Origin: Actinomycetota bacterium
GTDB lineage: Bacteria; Actinomycetota; Actinomycetes; Nanopelagicales; Nanopelagicaceae
Reading direction: 5' to 3'
NCBI GenBank assembly: GCA_009698445.1
Contig: WLQG01000001.1
Coordinates: forward strand, 30,586-94,585
Length of the DNA: 64,000 nt
The position numbers and the translations under genes are program-made. The notes under the pieces are model-generated. The model was not told the origin of the DNA and searched no databases. It was given only the letters and a program-made list of their open reading frames with translations. Shown here piece after piece: positions 49,226-58,698 of the stretch; position 1 is the stretch's first letter, and every line of letters begins with the position of its first letter.

Positions 49226-51604
49226 ATGCAGAAAATCTCCTCGATGAGGCTGCGGGCTAGTGCCGTTGCTTTAGCCCTGGTTGCTTCAATTTTTTCTGCG
49301 CCAACAGCCCAGGCTCTTTATAAAGTAATCCCTGCAACTCAATGGGGAAATATTTATGCGGGAACAGCTTCTAGTGCAAAGCCTGAGACTCGTGGCAAGG
49401 TTAGCAACGCTGTTGCCAAATCAAAGTTTGAAGTTAAGTACAACAACTTCCCTGATTGGGCAAAAAAAGAAGTTCAAGCTGCGGTTGATGTGTGGTCTGC
49501 TAATTTTTCATCCCCAGTAACTATCAGTGTTGATGCATCCTGGGGACGTTCAAGTTCATGGGGAATTTTGGGAAGCGCACGCCCAACAAATTTCTATTCA
49601 GCTTTTGCTGGTGCTCCCGATCCATCACTGTGGTACTCATCTGCTTTGGCAAATTCATTAGCCGGTAAAGATTTAGATAAAACCAATCCGGAAATGATTA
49701 TTCAGGTGAACTCAGGCGCTGCTTGGAATACACGTGGTGATGGAGCGCCAGGTAATAATGAATACGATTTGGAATCAGTTTTCTTGCACGAGATTGCTCA
49801 CGGTCTGGGTTTCCTCTCAAATGATGCTTACGACCCTTTTTATGGGATAGCAAGCTTGGATCAACCAACTCCATACGATGCATATGCACAAACCTCCGAT
49901 GGTCGGCGTTTGGCTGATTTGCCTTCACCATCACTTGAACTTGGAAAAGCTTTAACAACTTCACTTGTATGGGCTGGCCCACTTGGAATCAAAGCGAATA
50001 ATGGAATTAAGCCAAAGCTTTACACACCATCAACTTATGAATCGGGTTCTTCTACTAGCCATTTAGACGAGGCTACATTTTCTAAAACGGGTTTGAATTC
50101 AGTCATGACACCAAATTTAGATCCCGGCGAAATCTTTAAAGAACCAGGACCCTTGCTATTAGCAATGATGGAAGACATGCGCAATAAACCTCCTGTAGGT
50201 GTTGCAGTTGGATTGCCTGAAGTTCCACGAAATGTTCAGGCATTTGTTGCAGACTCAGCAGCCCTTATTACCTTTGATCCCCCAGTAAATATTCGTACTG
50301 CACAAATTAGTGAGTACCTAGTCAAAAACTTAAGGACTGGTATTGAAAAGAAAGCCCTATCAAGTCCGATTGTTATCAGTGGTTTAAAAAATGGGACGTC
50401 CTACACATTTTCGGTTGTAGCCAAGAACTCACTTGGCCTTTCAGAGCCGGTTACGAGTAAGGCTGTTACTCCACAAGCTGGATGGAAGAGTTCTGTCTTA
50501 GATACAACTGCCGATGGAAAAACCCTCTCAAGTACAACATTTAACGGACAACCTGCTGTGGCTTATACCGATACAAAAAGCGGTGATTTAAAACTAGCTA
50601 CTTACAATGGCAAAACATGGAAGAAAATAACTGTTGACGGTGCTGGCGGTTCAAGCGGTCGAACATCAAATCCAATCGCTGGACAGATTTCAATGTGCGT
50701 GAACGGCAGTGGAACTAAGCAAACTCTTCACATTTTCTATAGTGATGCAACTGAAAAGGATCTTCGTTACGCCGCCTATAACGGAAAGAGCTTTACTTTC
50801 GATGTTGTCGATGGAGATGGATCTTCAGTTAATGATTACGCCGACCCTGTTCGCGTCAGAACATCCAGTGATGTCAGCGTTACTAACGCATGTGTCGCCA
50901 ATGCCTCAGGCATTCAAGTTTTTTATCGTGACGAAAGTCAAGGCGTATTGCTGGGGGCAGCAAAAACGAAGTCAGCTCCGTGGACGTACGAGATGATTGA
51001 CGGCGATCGCAAAACTGATGGCCGCACAACAGGTGATGTTGGTTTCCATTTACAAGCTATCTTTGACGGCACAAAAACTTACGTTGCCTATGACTCAGTT
51101 GTATCCAAGAATCAAAAGAATGAAATAACTGCTGGTGCAGTTCGAATCGCAGTTCGTACTGGAAGTGATGCAAACACTTGGAGCTATCAGACTCTTGATA
51201 TCTCAACTGATGATGCCTCGGTTTTTGGTTATGACGTGGCAATGTCAAAAATAAACGGAGATGTATTGGTAACTTGGCTTGCAACGTCAGTAGCGACGTT
51301 CCCTAAGCCAAATCAGATTCGCTGGACGCTGTTAAGCAAGCCGCTTGATATTTCAAAGCTCACAACTGAAAACTTTGGAACTCCGGGGGAACATCTTTCA
51401 ACTGATGGAAAAACTATTCTCTTTAACTGCCAGGATCGATTGTGTTCCCTTGATACAACCAAGAAAGATCTTGGACAATCGGCAATCCGTTTAATCAGAA
51501 GCACCCAAGACTCTGAACCAACTCAGAGCACTTGGGTGAATGTAAATAAAATTAAGTATGTGCTTGCCTCTGTTAGTGGAAAGCTGGCCTTACTAAAACC
51601 GTAA
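49226..51604 (+). CDS. Secreted putative zinc metalloprotease with fibronectin type III and long C-terminal repeat region
   Basis: Signal peptide LRASAVALALVASIFSAPTAQA; HEIAHGLGFLSND zinc motif; VPRNVQAFVADSAALITFDPP...GTSYTFSVVAKNSLGLSEP (FN3); repeated LRYAAYNGKSF/LKLATYNGKTW motifs. Confidence 0.82.
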   Translation: MQKISSMRLRASAVALALVASIFSAPTAQALYKVIPATQWGNIYAGTASSAKPETRGKVSNAVAKSKFEVKYNNFPDWAKKEVQAAVDVWSANFSSPVTISVDASWGRSSSWGILGSARPTNFYSAFAGAPDPSLWYSSALANSLAGKDLDKTNPEMIIQVNSGAAWNTRGDGAPGNNEYDLESVFLHEIAHGLGFLSNDAYDPFYGIASLDQPTPYDAYAQTSDGRRLADLPSPSLELGKALTTSLVWAGPLGIKANNGIKPKLYTPSTYESGSSTSHLDEATFSKTGLNSVMTPNLDPGEIFKEPGPLLLAMMEDMRNKPPVGVAVGLPEVPRNVQAFVADSAALITFDPPVNIRTAQISEYLVKNLRTGIEKKALSSPIVISGLKNGTSYTFSVVAKNSLGLSEPVTSKAVTPQAGWKSSVLDTTADGKTLSSTTFNGQPAVAYTDTKSGDLKLATYNGKTWKKITVDGAGGSSGRTSNPIAGQISMCVNGSGTKQTLHIFYSDATEKDLRYAAYNGKSFTFDVVDGDGSSVNDYADPVRVRTSSDVSVTNACVANASGIQVFYRDESQGVLLGAAKTKSAPWTYEMIDGDRKTDGRTTGDVGFHLQAIFDGTKTYVAYDSVVSKNQKNEITAGAVRIAVRTGSDANTWSYQTLDISTDDASVFGYDVAMSKINGDVLVTWLATSVATFPKPNQIRWTLLSKPLDISKLTTENFGTPGEHLSTDGKTILFNCQDRLCSLDTTKKDLGQSAIRLIRSTQDSEPTQSTWVNVNKIKYVLASVSGKLALLKP

Positions 51605-51607
51605 TTA

Positions 51608-51706
51608 CTATTTAGCGTTACGGCGCTGAATGCGAGTCTTCTTCAGAAGTTTCTTGTGCTTCTTCTTCGCCATGCGCTTGCGTCGCTTTTTAATTACGGA
51701 ACCCAT
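51608..51706 (-). CDS. bS22-like/AURKAIP1-COX24-domain ribosomal mini-protein (32 aa)
   Basis: Translated by hand: [32 protein letters not shown]; near-identical to the actinobacterial bS22 family; below the ORF-track size cutoff; near proC as in mycobacteria. Confidence 0.9.
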   Translation of the reverse strand: MGSVIKKRRKRMAKKKHKKLLKKTRIQRRNAK

Positions 51707-51757
51707 ATGTCACGCTCTCATTTCTTTCATCATTGTGCTTGGGGAGTTAGGTTACCT

Positions 51758-52924
51758 CTAGTTGAGGGTAAAAATCGAAACGGTATCCGCGCTTGCGCTG
51801 ATGCATAAAATCCCTAGATCCTTGGAGAAATAGAGCCCTAGAACCTCTTTCTGTTCTACAGGCGCGCTGTAGCCCCCTGTGATGGCGCCTTTCGCATCAA
51901 AGGTTAGAAGCAAAGGCGTTGGGCTTTTAGGTGACCAGTTCGCTAATTGAGTGAGCGCCCCTTTTGATTGTAGAAATGCATAGGTCGATCCTGAAGTAAA
52001 AGTTTTTCCTGTAGAAAGGAATCTATAGGTCCACGTTGGCATATATGAATTAGAAAACTTTGTGACTGCACTTTCAATTTTATTACTAGTGATAACTTCT
52101 CCACCAAGTAAGAGCGATGTAGAAGCTGAGTTCCAATTACGCAAGGCCTTTGGTGCAGAGCTTCGAACAACTGAAATTACTTTACCAATCTTTGAAAGCT
52201 TAATAATAACTCCGTCTACTTTACCGGCTAATTTTTTACCACTCAGAGTTTCAGAACTAGAGCCAACTACTGTCATCGAACCATCAGATGCTTTGACCAC
52301 TGCTTCCAAATTAGTTGCGCCACTACCTACAAACACAGGCTTTGAAATCTTGCCTGACAGATCTGAGTTAATTACTGCCCCAGAGCTTCCAACTGCAGTC
52401 AAACCGCTTTTGCTCGCTGATATGGCATTAATTAATATCGGTGAGGTTAGTTGAAGTGAATACTGAGTTAACGCTTGTGTAGTTGGATTTAGTGACCAAA
52501 GAGTAAAAGCATCTAAGTCGGTAGTAAAAATATCTGGAATTGCAGTGATGTTATCCGGATTTAATGGAGTTGCAATTGGCGATGGAGTTGGTGTTGCTCG
52601 CTGTAATGAAGTTGAACCAGCAATCCAAATAGTTCCGGCGCTATCAACCGTTGCTGCCGTTGCAACTGAGGGTGAAGCGCTGTCTAAAGCTAAATTCCAT
52701 AGTTCTTTTCCGGTTATATCTACACCTTTGGCAAATGATTTATCACCCTTGTTGCCATAGACAACAATTGTCGTACCGCTTGTTACTAAGCCCGCATATT
52801 CATCAACGTTTGAAACCGATGTAATTAACTTTAATGGCTTAACCGTTGGTTTTTTGGTGGCAGCTAAGGCTTGAGAATTAAAGAGCAGCGTTGAGATTAA
52901 AACAAGAGTTAAAAAGCGTTTCAC
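51758..52924 (-). CDS. Secreted protein of unknown function, possible beta-propeller
   Basis: Signal peptide MKRFLTLVLISTLLFNSQALAA; repeated VDSAGTIWIAGSTS/KASDGSMTVVGSSS-type strands. Confidence 0.7.
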   Translation of the reverse strand: MKRFLTLVLISTLLFNSQALAATKKPTVKPLKLITSVSNVDEYAGLVTSGTTIVVYGNKGDKSFAKGVDITGKELWNLALDSASPSVATAATVDSAGTIWIAGSTSLQRATPTPSPIATPLNPDNITAIPDIFTTDLDAFTLWSLNPTTQALTQYSLQLTSPILINAISASKSGLTAVGSSGAVINSDLSGKISKPVFVGSGATNLEAVVKASDGSMTVVGSSSETLSGKKLAGKVDGVIIKLSKIGKVISVVRSSAPKALRNWNSASTSLLLGGEVITSNKIESAVTKFSNSYMPTWTYRFLSTGKTFTSGSTYAFLQSKGALTQLANWSPKSPTPLLLTFDAKGAITGGYSAPVEQKEVLGLYFSKDLGILCISASADTVSIFTLN

Positions 52925-53715
52925 GCTAATTCCTGCGAGCGATCGCGCGCAGCTTTCATAGCGCTGGCAATTACATCGCCAATCTTGTCCGATTCAAAAG
53001 AAGCTAAGGCTGCAGCGGTTGTGCCATTGGGACTTGTTACATTTTCACGCAAAGTTGTTGCACTTTTTCCAGATTCATCAAGGAGCTTTGCTGCACCAAC
53101 AATTGTTTGCACTGTAAGTGTTGTTGCATCGGCGTCAGACAAGCCAAGTTCTTTTGCCCCAGCAACCATGGCTTCGACAAATCTGAAGAAGTAGGCAGGG
53201 CCTGATCCGCTGGTAGCAGTAACTGCATCTTGCAAATCTTCAGAAACTTGAATTACTTTTCCAGTTGCACCAAGAAATCCCATGACAAATGCGCTTTGTT
53301 CTTCGGTAACACCTGCGCCCAATGATGCCGCAGCCATTCCGGCCCCAACCATCGTTGGTGTATTTGGCATAACTCGCACAACTGGATTGCCAGTTCCAAG
53401 GCCTGCTTCAATAAATGAGATTTTCTTACCAGCCGCAAAAGTGATTACTACTGCCGACTTATTGATGCTGCCTTTGATTTCTTCGAGTACTGCCGCCATA
53501 TCTTGTGGCTTAACAACTAAAAGCAGGGCATCAGCCTTTGCTACGTTGGCTGATAAATCAGCAGCACTAATTCCGTAGCGGGCAGTTAATTCATCAGCAC
53601 GATCTTTACGCTTTTCAGAGATAACAATGGATTGTTGTGAAACGCCATAAGAAATTAGCGCGGCAATAAGGGCTTCACCCATAACGCCAGCCCCAATTAC
53701 TCCAACTTGTTTCAT
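52921..53715 (-). CDS. proC: Pyrroline-5-carboxylate reductase
   Basis: QVGVIGAGVMGEALIAAL...VVRVMPNTPTMVGAGMAA...TATSGSGPAYFFRFVEAM...LRENVTSPNGTTAAAL. Confidence 0.96.
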   Translation of the reverse strand: MKQVGVIGAGVMGEALIAALISYGVSQQSIVISEKRKDRADELTARYGISAADLSANVAKADALLLVVKPQDMAAVLEEIKGSINKSAVVITFAAGKKISFIEAGLGTGNPVVRVMPNTPTMVGAGMAAASLGAGVTEEQSAFVMGFLGATGKVIQVSEDLQDAVTATSGSGPAYFFRFVEAMVAGAKELGLSDADATTLTVQTIVGAAKLLDESGKSATTLRENVTSPNGTTAAALASFESDKIGDVIASAMKAARDRSQELA

Positions 53716-53753
53716 GTAATAAGCCTACCTTTATGCCTGTAGGCTCTGCGACT

Positions 53754-54566
53754 ATGTCAGAAATAAAACCAGGGTTTGCGCGTGATTGGGTTGAATTTAG
53801 CGACCCAAATGACGAAGAAGAAATCTTTAAGTGCGACCTCACATGGTTGACCTCATTTTGGACCTGTATCTATGGCGATGGTTGCCAAGGTGTATTTAAA
53901 AATCAACCCTTTAGTGGTTGCTGTACTGAAGGTGCGATGTATACCGATGAAGCAGATGAGAAGCGCACTGATAAAGCTGCCGCTTACTTAACTCCTGACA
54001 TGTGGCAGTTTTATTCAGAAGCTCGCCCAAAGAAGCCAGGTGGAGCTCTACGTATTTCAGAAAAAGATGAGGACGGCGATCGCAAAACTCGTCGTGTTGA
54101 AGATGGTTGCATTTTCTTAAACCGCAAAGGTTATGAGGCTGAAGGTTTCACTGGTTCATTTGGTTGCGTTCTGCACCATTTAGCAATTAAAGAAAAGAAA
54201 CACTTTGTTGATACAAAGCCAGATGTTTGCTGGCAGTTGCCATTGCGTCGTAGTTTTGAAACTCGCGAAGTTGGCGAGCGCGAATACTCAATCACCGTTA
54301 TTGGTGAATACGAACGCCTTGCATGGGGCGATGGCGGAGATGATTTCGATTGGTACTGCACCAGCAATCCTGACGCCCATATTGGTACTGAGCCGGTGTA
54401 TATCTCCAACAAATATGAACTTCAAAAACTCATGGGCGAAGCTGCCTATTCCGAGCTTGCTCGCTTGTGCGACATACGCGTTGCAGGAATCAAGGATGCT
54501 CAGAGCCGTTCATTGCCGCTCTTTGTTATTCAACACCCAGCAACACTTGCCGCCCAGAAGAATTAG
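53754..54566 (+). CDS. Cysteine-rich conserved protein (possible metal-binding, YkgJ/DUF3109-like)
   Basis: CDLTWLTSFWTCIYGDGCQGVFKNQPFSGCCTEGAMYTDEADEKR...FTGSFGCVLHHLAI...DVCWQLP...DWYCTSNPDAH. Confidence 0.6.
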   Translation: MSEIKPGFARDWVEFSDPNDEEEIFKCDLTWLTSFWTCIYGDGCQGVFKNQPFSGCCTEGAMYTDEADEKRTDKAAAYLTPDMWQFYSEARPKKPGGALRISEKDEDGDRKTRRVEDGCIFLNRKGYEAEGFTGSFGCVLHHLAIKEKKHFVDTKPDVCWQLPLRRSFETREVGEREYSITVIGEYERLAWGDGGDDFDWYCTSNPDAHIGTEPVYISNKYELQKLMGEAAYSELARLCDIRVAGIKDAQSRSLPLFVIQHPATLAAQKN

Positions 54567-54592
54567 TCAGTACTTAGTTCTAGGCTCTACCC

Positions 54593-55960
54593 ATGGCCAA
54601 AGTTGAAAAGGATCCCTTCCGCTGTAGCGAATGCGGTTGGAGCTCGCAAAAATGGGTTGGTCGCTGCGGTGAATGCCAAGCATGGGGCTCTGTTGAAGAG
54701 TTAGCTGCACCTAAGAAACTCTCACTCGTTCCCGGAAATGTAACGAATAAAGCAACTCCTATTGGCGATGTTGATTTATCTGCAGCTCATGCACGTCCTA
54801 CAGGAGTGTCCGAACTCGATCGTGTACTTGGCGGCGGATTAGTTCCAGGGGCAGCGATCTTGTTAGCTGGTGAACCAGGTGTTGGTAAATCAACGTTACT
54901 GCTTTCAGTTGCTGCACAAACTGCCGCTAAAGGAATTCAAGCCCTCTATATCAGCGGTGAAGAATCTGCATCACAAGTTCGCCTTCGCGCCGAACGCATC
55001 AAGGCAATCGACCCACAACTCTTCCTTGCATCTGAAACTGATTTAGGCGCAGTCATTGCCCATATCGATGCAGTTAAACCACAGTTATTAATTATCGACT
55101 CAGTACAAACAATAGGTAGCAGCACTGCCGATGGTTCACCCGGCGGAGTAACACAAGTACGCGAAGTTGCCGGAGCCCTTATTCGCATCTGTAAAGATCG
55201 CGACATTACGTTGCTACTAGTTGGCCATGTGACAAAAGATGGATCCATTGCTGGCCCTAGACTTCTTGAACATATTGTTGATGTTGTTCTCCAGTTCGAA
55301 GGCGAACGTCATTCACGTCTTCGTTTGATTCGCGCAATCAAAAACCGTTTTGGTGCATCCGATGAAGTTGGTTGCTTTGATTTAAGTGATTCAGGTATCG
55401 AATCAGTTCTTGATCCAACAGGTTTATTTACTTCTCGTCACGCCGAACCAGTTCCTGGAACATGCGTAACAGTAACTCTCGAAGGACGTCGCCCACTGCT
55501 TGCTGAAATTCAAGCATTAGTAAGTCAGGGACGTGAAAATGATTTTGGAAATGCCCGTCGAGTTGTATCAGGCCTTGATTCTGCCCGCACATCAATGACT
55601 TTGGCCGTGCTCGAACTTCGTGCAGGTGTTCGAGTTGGTGGCCGCGATGTTTATGCAGCAACTGTCGGTGGTATGAAAATGTCAGAACCTGCTGCAGATT
55701 TAGCCCTTGCTTTAGCCGTGGCATCTGCTGCCAAAGGTTTAGCGCTGCCTTCTGATCTAGTTGCAATCGGTGAAGTTGGTTTAGCTGGCGAAATTCGAAA
55801 GGTGAGCGGCGTAGATCGACGCCTGCAAGAAGCATTCCGTTTAGGTTTCAAACGTGCACTAGTTCCCACTGGATCTGAAACAAAGATCGCTGGAATGGAA
55901 ATTGTTGAAGTTTCACGACTTGACCAAGCACTCAAACGGGTAAAAATCACTGGCGAATGA
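54593..55960 (+). CDS. radA: DNA repair protein RadA
   Basis: FRCSECGWSSQKWVGRCGECQAWGSVEE zinc finger; LLAGEPGVGKSTLLLSVA; KNRFGASDEVGCF. Confidence 0.97.
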   Translation: MAKVEKDPFRCSECGWSSQKWVGRCGECQAWGSVEELAAPKKLSLVPGNVTNKATPIGDVDLSAAHARPTGVSELDRVLGGGLVPGAAILLAGEPGVGKSTLLLSVAAQTAAKGIQALYISGEESASQVRLRAERIKAIDPQLFLASETDLGAVIAHIDAVKPQLLIIDSVQTIGSSTADGSPGGVTQVREVAGALIRICKDRDITLLLVGHVTKDGSIAGPRLLEHIVDVVLQFEGERHSRLRLIRAIKNRFGASDEVGCFDLSDSGIESVLDPTGLFTSRHAEPVPGTCVTVTLEGRRPLLAEIQALVSQGRENDFGNARRVVSGLDSARTSMTLAVLELRAGVRVGGRDVYAATVGGMKMSEPAADLALALAVASAAKGLALPSDLVAIGEVGLAGEIRKVSGVDRRLQEAFRLGFKRALVPTGSETKIAGMEIVEVSRLDQALKRVKITGE

Positions 55961-56808
55961 ACCAGCTAGAAAAACCGATAATTTCCTGGTTTAAGAAAAA
56001 CAAACGCGACCTGCCCTGGCGCAAGACAACGCCTTGGGGCGTCATGGTCAGTGAATATATGTTGCAACAAACCCCAGTTAATCGAGTTCTTCCTAAATGG
56101 GATGAATGGATGAATCGCTGGCCAACTCCCAAAGATTTAGCTAAAGCATCTCCCGCCCAAGTTATTACAGCCTGGGGGCGTCTTGGTTATCCGCGACGTG
56201 CACTGCGCTTACATGCAGCCGCGCAAATTATCGCAGAAGATTTCAATAACCACGTTCCAGACGATGTTGAAATATTAATGAGTTTGCCCGGAATCGGTGA
56301 CTACACCGCAGCTGCAATCGCTGCCTTTGCCTTTGAACAACAAACTTTGGTGATGGATGTAAATATCCGCAGATTATTAACCCGTATCATCGATGGCAAC
56401 GAACACCCAAAGCTTGCACCAACAGTTAAAGAGAAAGCCTCACGACTTGCACTTCAGCCAACTAAAAATGCACACATCTGGGCTGCTGCAACTATGGAAC
56501 TGGGTGCACTTGTCTGCACATCTAAAAATCCAATCTGCGAACAATGCCCAGTCATTGGCCAATGTAACTGGCGCAAAAATGGTTATCCAAAAACTGATTT
56601 GGTCCGCAAATCACAAGATTGGCACGGCACCGATAGAAAATGTCGTGGAACAATTGTTCAAGCCCTGCGTGAAAATGAATCACTTACCGAGAGCGCAATC
56701 AAGAAACTCTGGCCTGATGAATCACAAGTAGAAAAAGCTTTAAAAACCCTGCAACAAGATTTACTCATCGAAGCTATCCCCCGTAACCGTTATAGACTCC
56801 CCGTATGA
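55957..56808 (+). CDS. mutY: A/G-specific adenine glycosylase
   Basis: DLPWRKTTPWGVMVSEYMLQQTPVNRVLPKW...LPGIGDYTAAAIAAFAF...C-x6-C-x2-C-x5-C cluster CTSKNPICEQCPVIGQC. Confidence 0.95.
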   Translation: MNQLEKPIISWFKKNKRDLPWRKTTPWGVMVSEYMLQQTPVNRVLPKWDEWMNRWPTPKDLAKASPAQVITAWGRLGYPRRALRLHAAAQIIAEDFNNHVPDDVEILMSLPGIGDYTAAAIAAFAFEQQTLVMDVNIRRLLTRIIDGNEHPKLAPTVKEKASRLALQPTKNAHIWAAATMELGALVCTSKNPICEQCPVIGQCNWRKNGYPKTDLVRKSQDWHGTDRKCRGTIVQALRENESLTESAIKKLWPDESQVEKALKTLQQDLLIEAIPRNRYRLPV

Positions 56809-57272
56809 TCCGCGCTGCCGTTAAAGAAGATGGACCACGAATCCTGCAACTCATTAAGGATTTAGCAGAGTATGAAAAGGCTCCGTTAGAAGCTAAAGCC
56901 ACATTGCAACAAATTGAAGAAACAATATTTAGCGACAAACCAACCGCCTTTTGCCACGTTGCTGAAGTAGATGGCCAAGTAATCGGAATAGCTATCTGGT
57001 TTCTCAATTACTCAACGTGGCTTGGCAAACCAGGAATGTATTTGGAAGATCTCTATGTTGATCCTGCGTACCGTGGTAAAGGTTTCGGAATGGGATTTCT
57101 AAAAACTCTTGCAAAGATCTGCGTTGAACGCGGATACGAAAGATTCCAATGGTGGGTTCTTGATTGGAATGAACCGTCCATTGAGCTCTATAAATCCATA
57201 GGCGCAGTAGCTATGGATGAATGGACGGTTTTCCGACTTAGTGGAGATGCCTTAAAGAAGTTAGGCGCTTAG
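56805..57272 (+). CDS. GNAT-family N-acetyltransferase (diamine acetyltransferase-like)
   Basis: MIRAAVKEDGPRILQLIKDLAEYEKAP...GMYLEDLYVDPAYRGKGFGMGFLKTLA. Confidence 0.92.
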   Translation: MIRAAVKEDGPRILQLIKDLAEYEKAPLEAKATLQQIEETIFSDKPTAFCHVAEVDGQVIGIAIWFLNYSTWLGKPGMYLEDLYVDPAYRGKGFGMGFLKTLAKICVERGYERFQWWVLDWNEPSIELYKSIGAVAMDEWTVFRLSGDALKKLGA

Positions 57273-58615
57273 TTTTTAAGTGCCAATCTGAACTGCTTAA
57301 GAATGTACGGGGCAGCCTCGATATAGAGCTCGGACCTAGTCTTTCCGATTACCTTTAAAACAGTGGCATCATAATTTTGAGTACTGGAGATTCCTTTTGC
57401 AATATTCCAGTAAGAATCAAAACCATAGTTGGCAATTAGCCACTCCCATAAATGGAAACCAACTGTATATGCCCATGTGGAGCCGGCAGCATTGTCATTT
57501 TTTTCGGAAGTTTGCAACATTAAAATTATTTCTGCTGTCGTGGTTGGTATCACCTTAGCCGCAGTTGGACCACCAAGAAAATTATCCATAATTTTGCGAT
57601 TTATTTCATCGTTATACCAACCAATATTTGGAAATGCCAAGGCAGTTCCAAAAGTTTGCGCTCCTCCTTCCGTAAAGTTATAGGCAACCCATTCATCTCG
57701 ATGGCCCATCACGCCATTACTATTCCAAATTAAGCCCTGAATACTATGAGTGAATTCATGGGGCAGATTGACAGGATCCCAGTCTCTACTGCTGTTCGAA
57801 GTTGGGAAGACTATCCAATATCCAACTTGTCCGGAGTTCTTACCATCAGCTAAAACATGGGCTCCCGCAATTCCACTTCGCCACCCACATTTAGTCATTC
57901 CAAAATTATTAGGATTTAAATAAGTATCCATTACCCACTTTGCATCAACAGAGTTTAGTGTATTAGCTGCATCTATAAGCTCTGTATCCTTCTCTGTTAA
58001 GAATGTTGCTTGCATGTGACTACCAACTTGAAAGCGATCACTCCAAAATTCAGTGACTGCTTTAAGTTGCTGCTTTAAAGGGTTTAAAACATCAATTGGG
58101 AAGTTAGGCGAAATGTGGAAATCTATTTGCGGGGCTACTTGAGCAGCTGATAAATGTGCCCTGATAGTTTCATAAGCCTTGACTCGTATTGGGTCAAAAT
58201 CTAAATTGGTTCTAGTATCACTTGGGGTAAACAATTTGTCAGGATAAAAAGATCTTTCAATAACTCCATTATTCATGCGGTAATAGAAGTTTCCATAGCC
58301 ACAGTTTTCTGATTTCAATGGTGGATCACCGGCCACTGGAAGTTGTGCAGTTGGCGTTGGCGTTCCACCAATTGCACCTGCTGGATCACCTATTGCGGTA
58401 GGAGTTACTTTAGGAGTCGGTTTAGGAAGTGCAACGCCCTTATTCCAGGCCAATTTCTTTCCGGATTTAACACATGTGTACTTCTTACCGCCTGTAGTAG
58501 CTACCGCACCTAATTTTGAACATTTAACACCAGGTGTTACAGCCGCTAATGAAATCTGAGTAGAGAAGATTGAAATAAGAACTACGGTCACTACCCATAC
58601 TCGAGCTTTGCGCAT
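57269..58615 (-). CDS. Secreted protein with HExxH motif (putative metallopeptidase)
   Basis: Signal peptide after MRKARVWVVTVVLISIFSTQISLAA; VKCSKLGAVATTGGKKYTCVKSGKKLAWNKG module; LPHEFTHSIQGLIW zinc-like motif; start revised to the ATG at 58615. Confidence 0.7.
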   Translation of the reverse strand: MRKARVWVVTVVLISIFSTQISLAAVTPGVKCSKLGAVATTGGKKYTCVKSGKKLAWNKGVALPKPTPKVTPTAIGDPAGAIGGTPTPTAQLPVAGDPPLKSENCGYGNFYYRMNNGVIERSFYPDKLFTPSDTRTNLDFDPIRVKAYETIRAHLSAAQVAPQIDFHISPNFPIDVLNPLKQQLKAVTEFWSDRFQVGSHMQATFLTEKDTELIDAANTLNSVDAKWVMDTYLNPNNFGMTKCGWRSGIAGAHVLADGKNSGQVGYWIVFPTSNSSRDWDPVNLPHEFTHSIQGLIWNSNGVMGHRDEWVAYNFTEGGAQTFGTALAFPNIGWYNDEINRKIMDNFLGGPTAAKVIPTTTAEIILMLQTSEKNDNAAGSTWAYTVGFHLWEWLIANYGFDSYWNIAKGISSTQNYDATVLKVIGKTRSELYIEAAPYILKQFRLALKN

Positions 58616-58698
58616 AGTCACAAGGTAAAGCAAAACCCCCACGGAGAGAATAGCCAAAGAAGGTATTGATAGATATTTCTCTTGCGCCAGAGCACAAC

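Noticed and set aside
50999-54090. 18-bp repeat GACGGCGATCGCAAAACT in the metalloprotease gene and the Cys-rich gene
   Set aside because: Both copies encode DGDRKT in coding sequence; probably codon-level coincidence, with no further flanking similarity.
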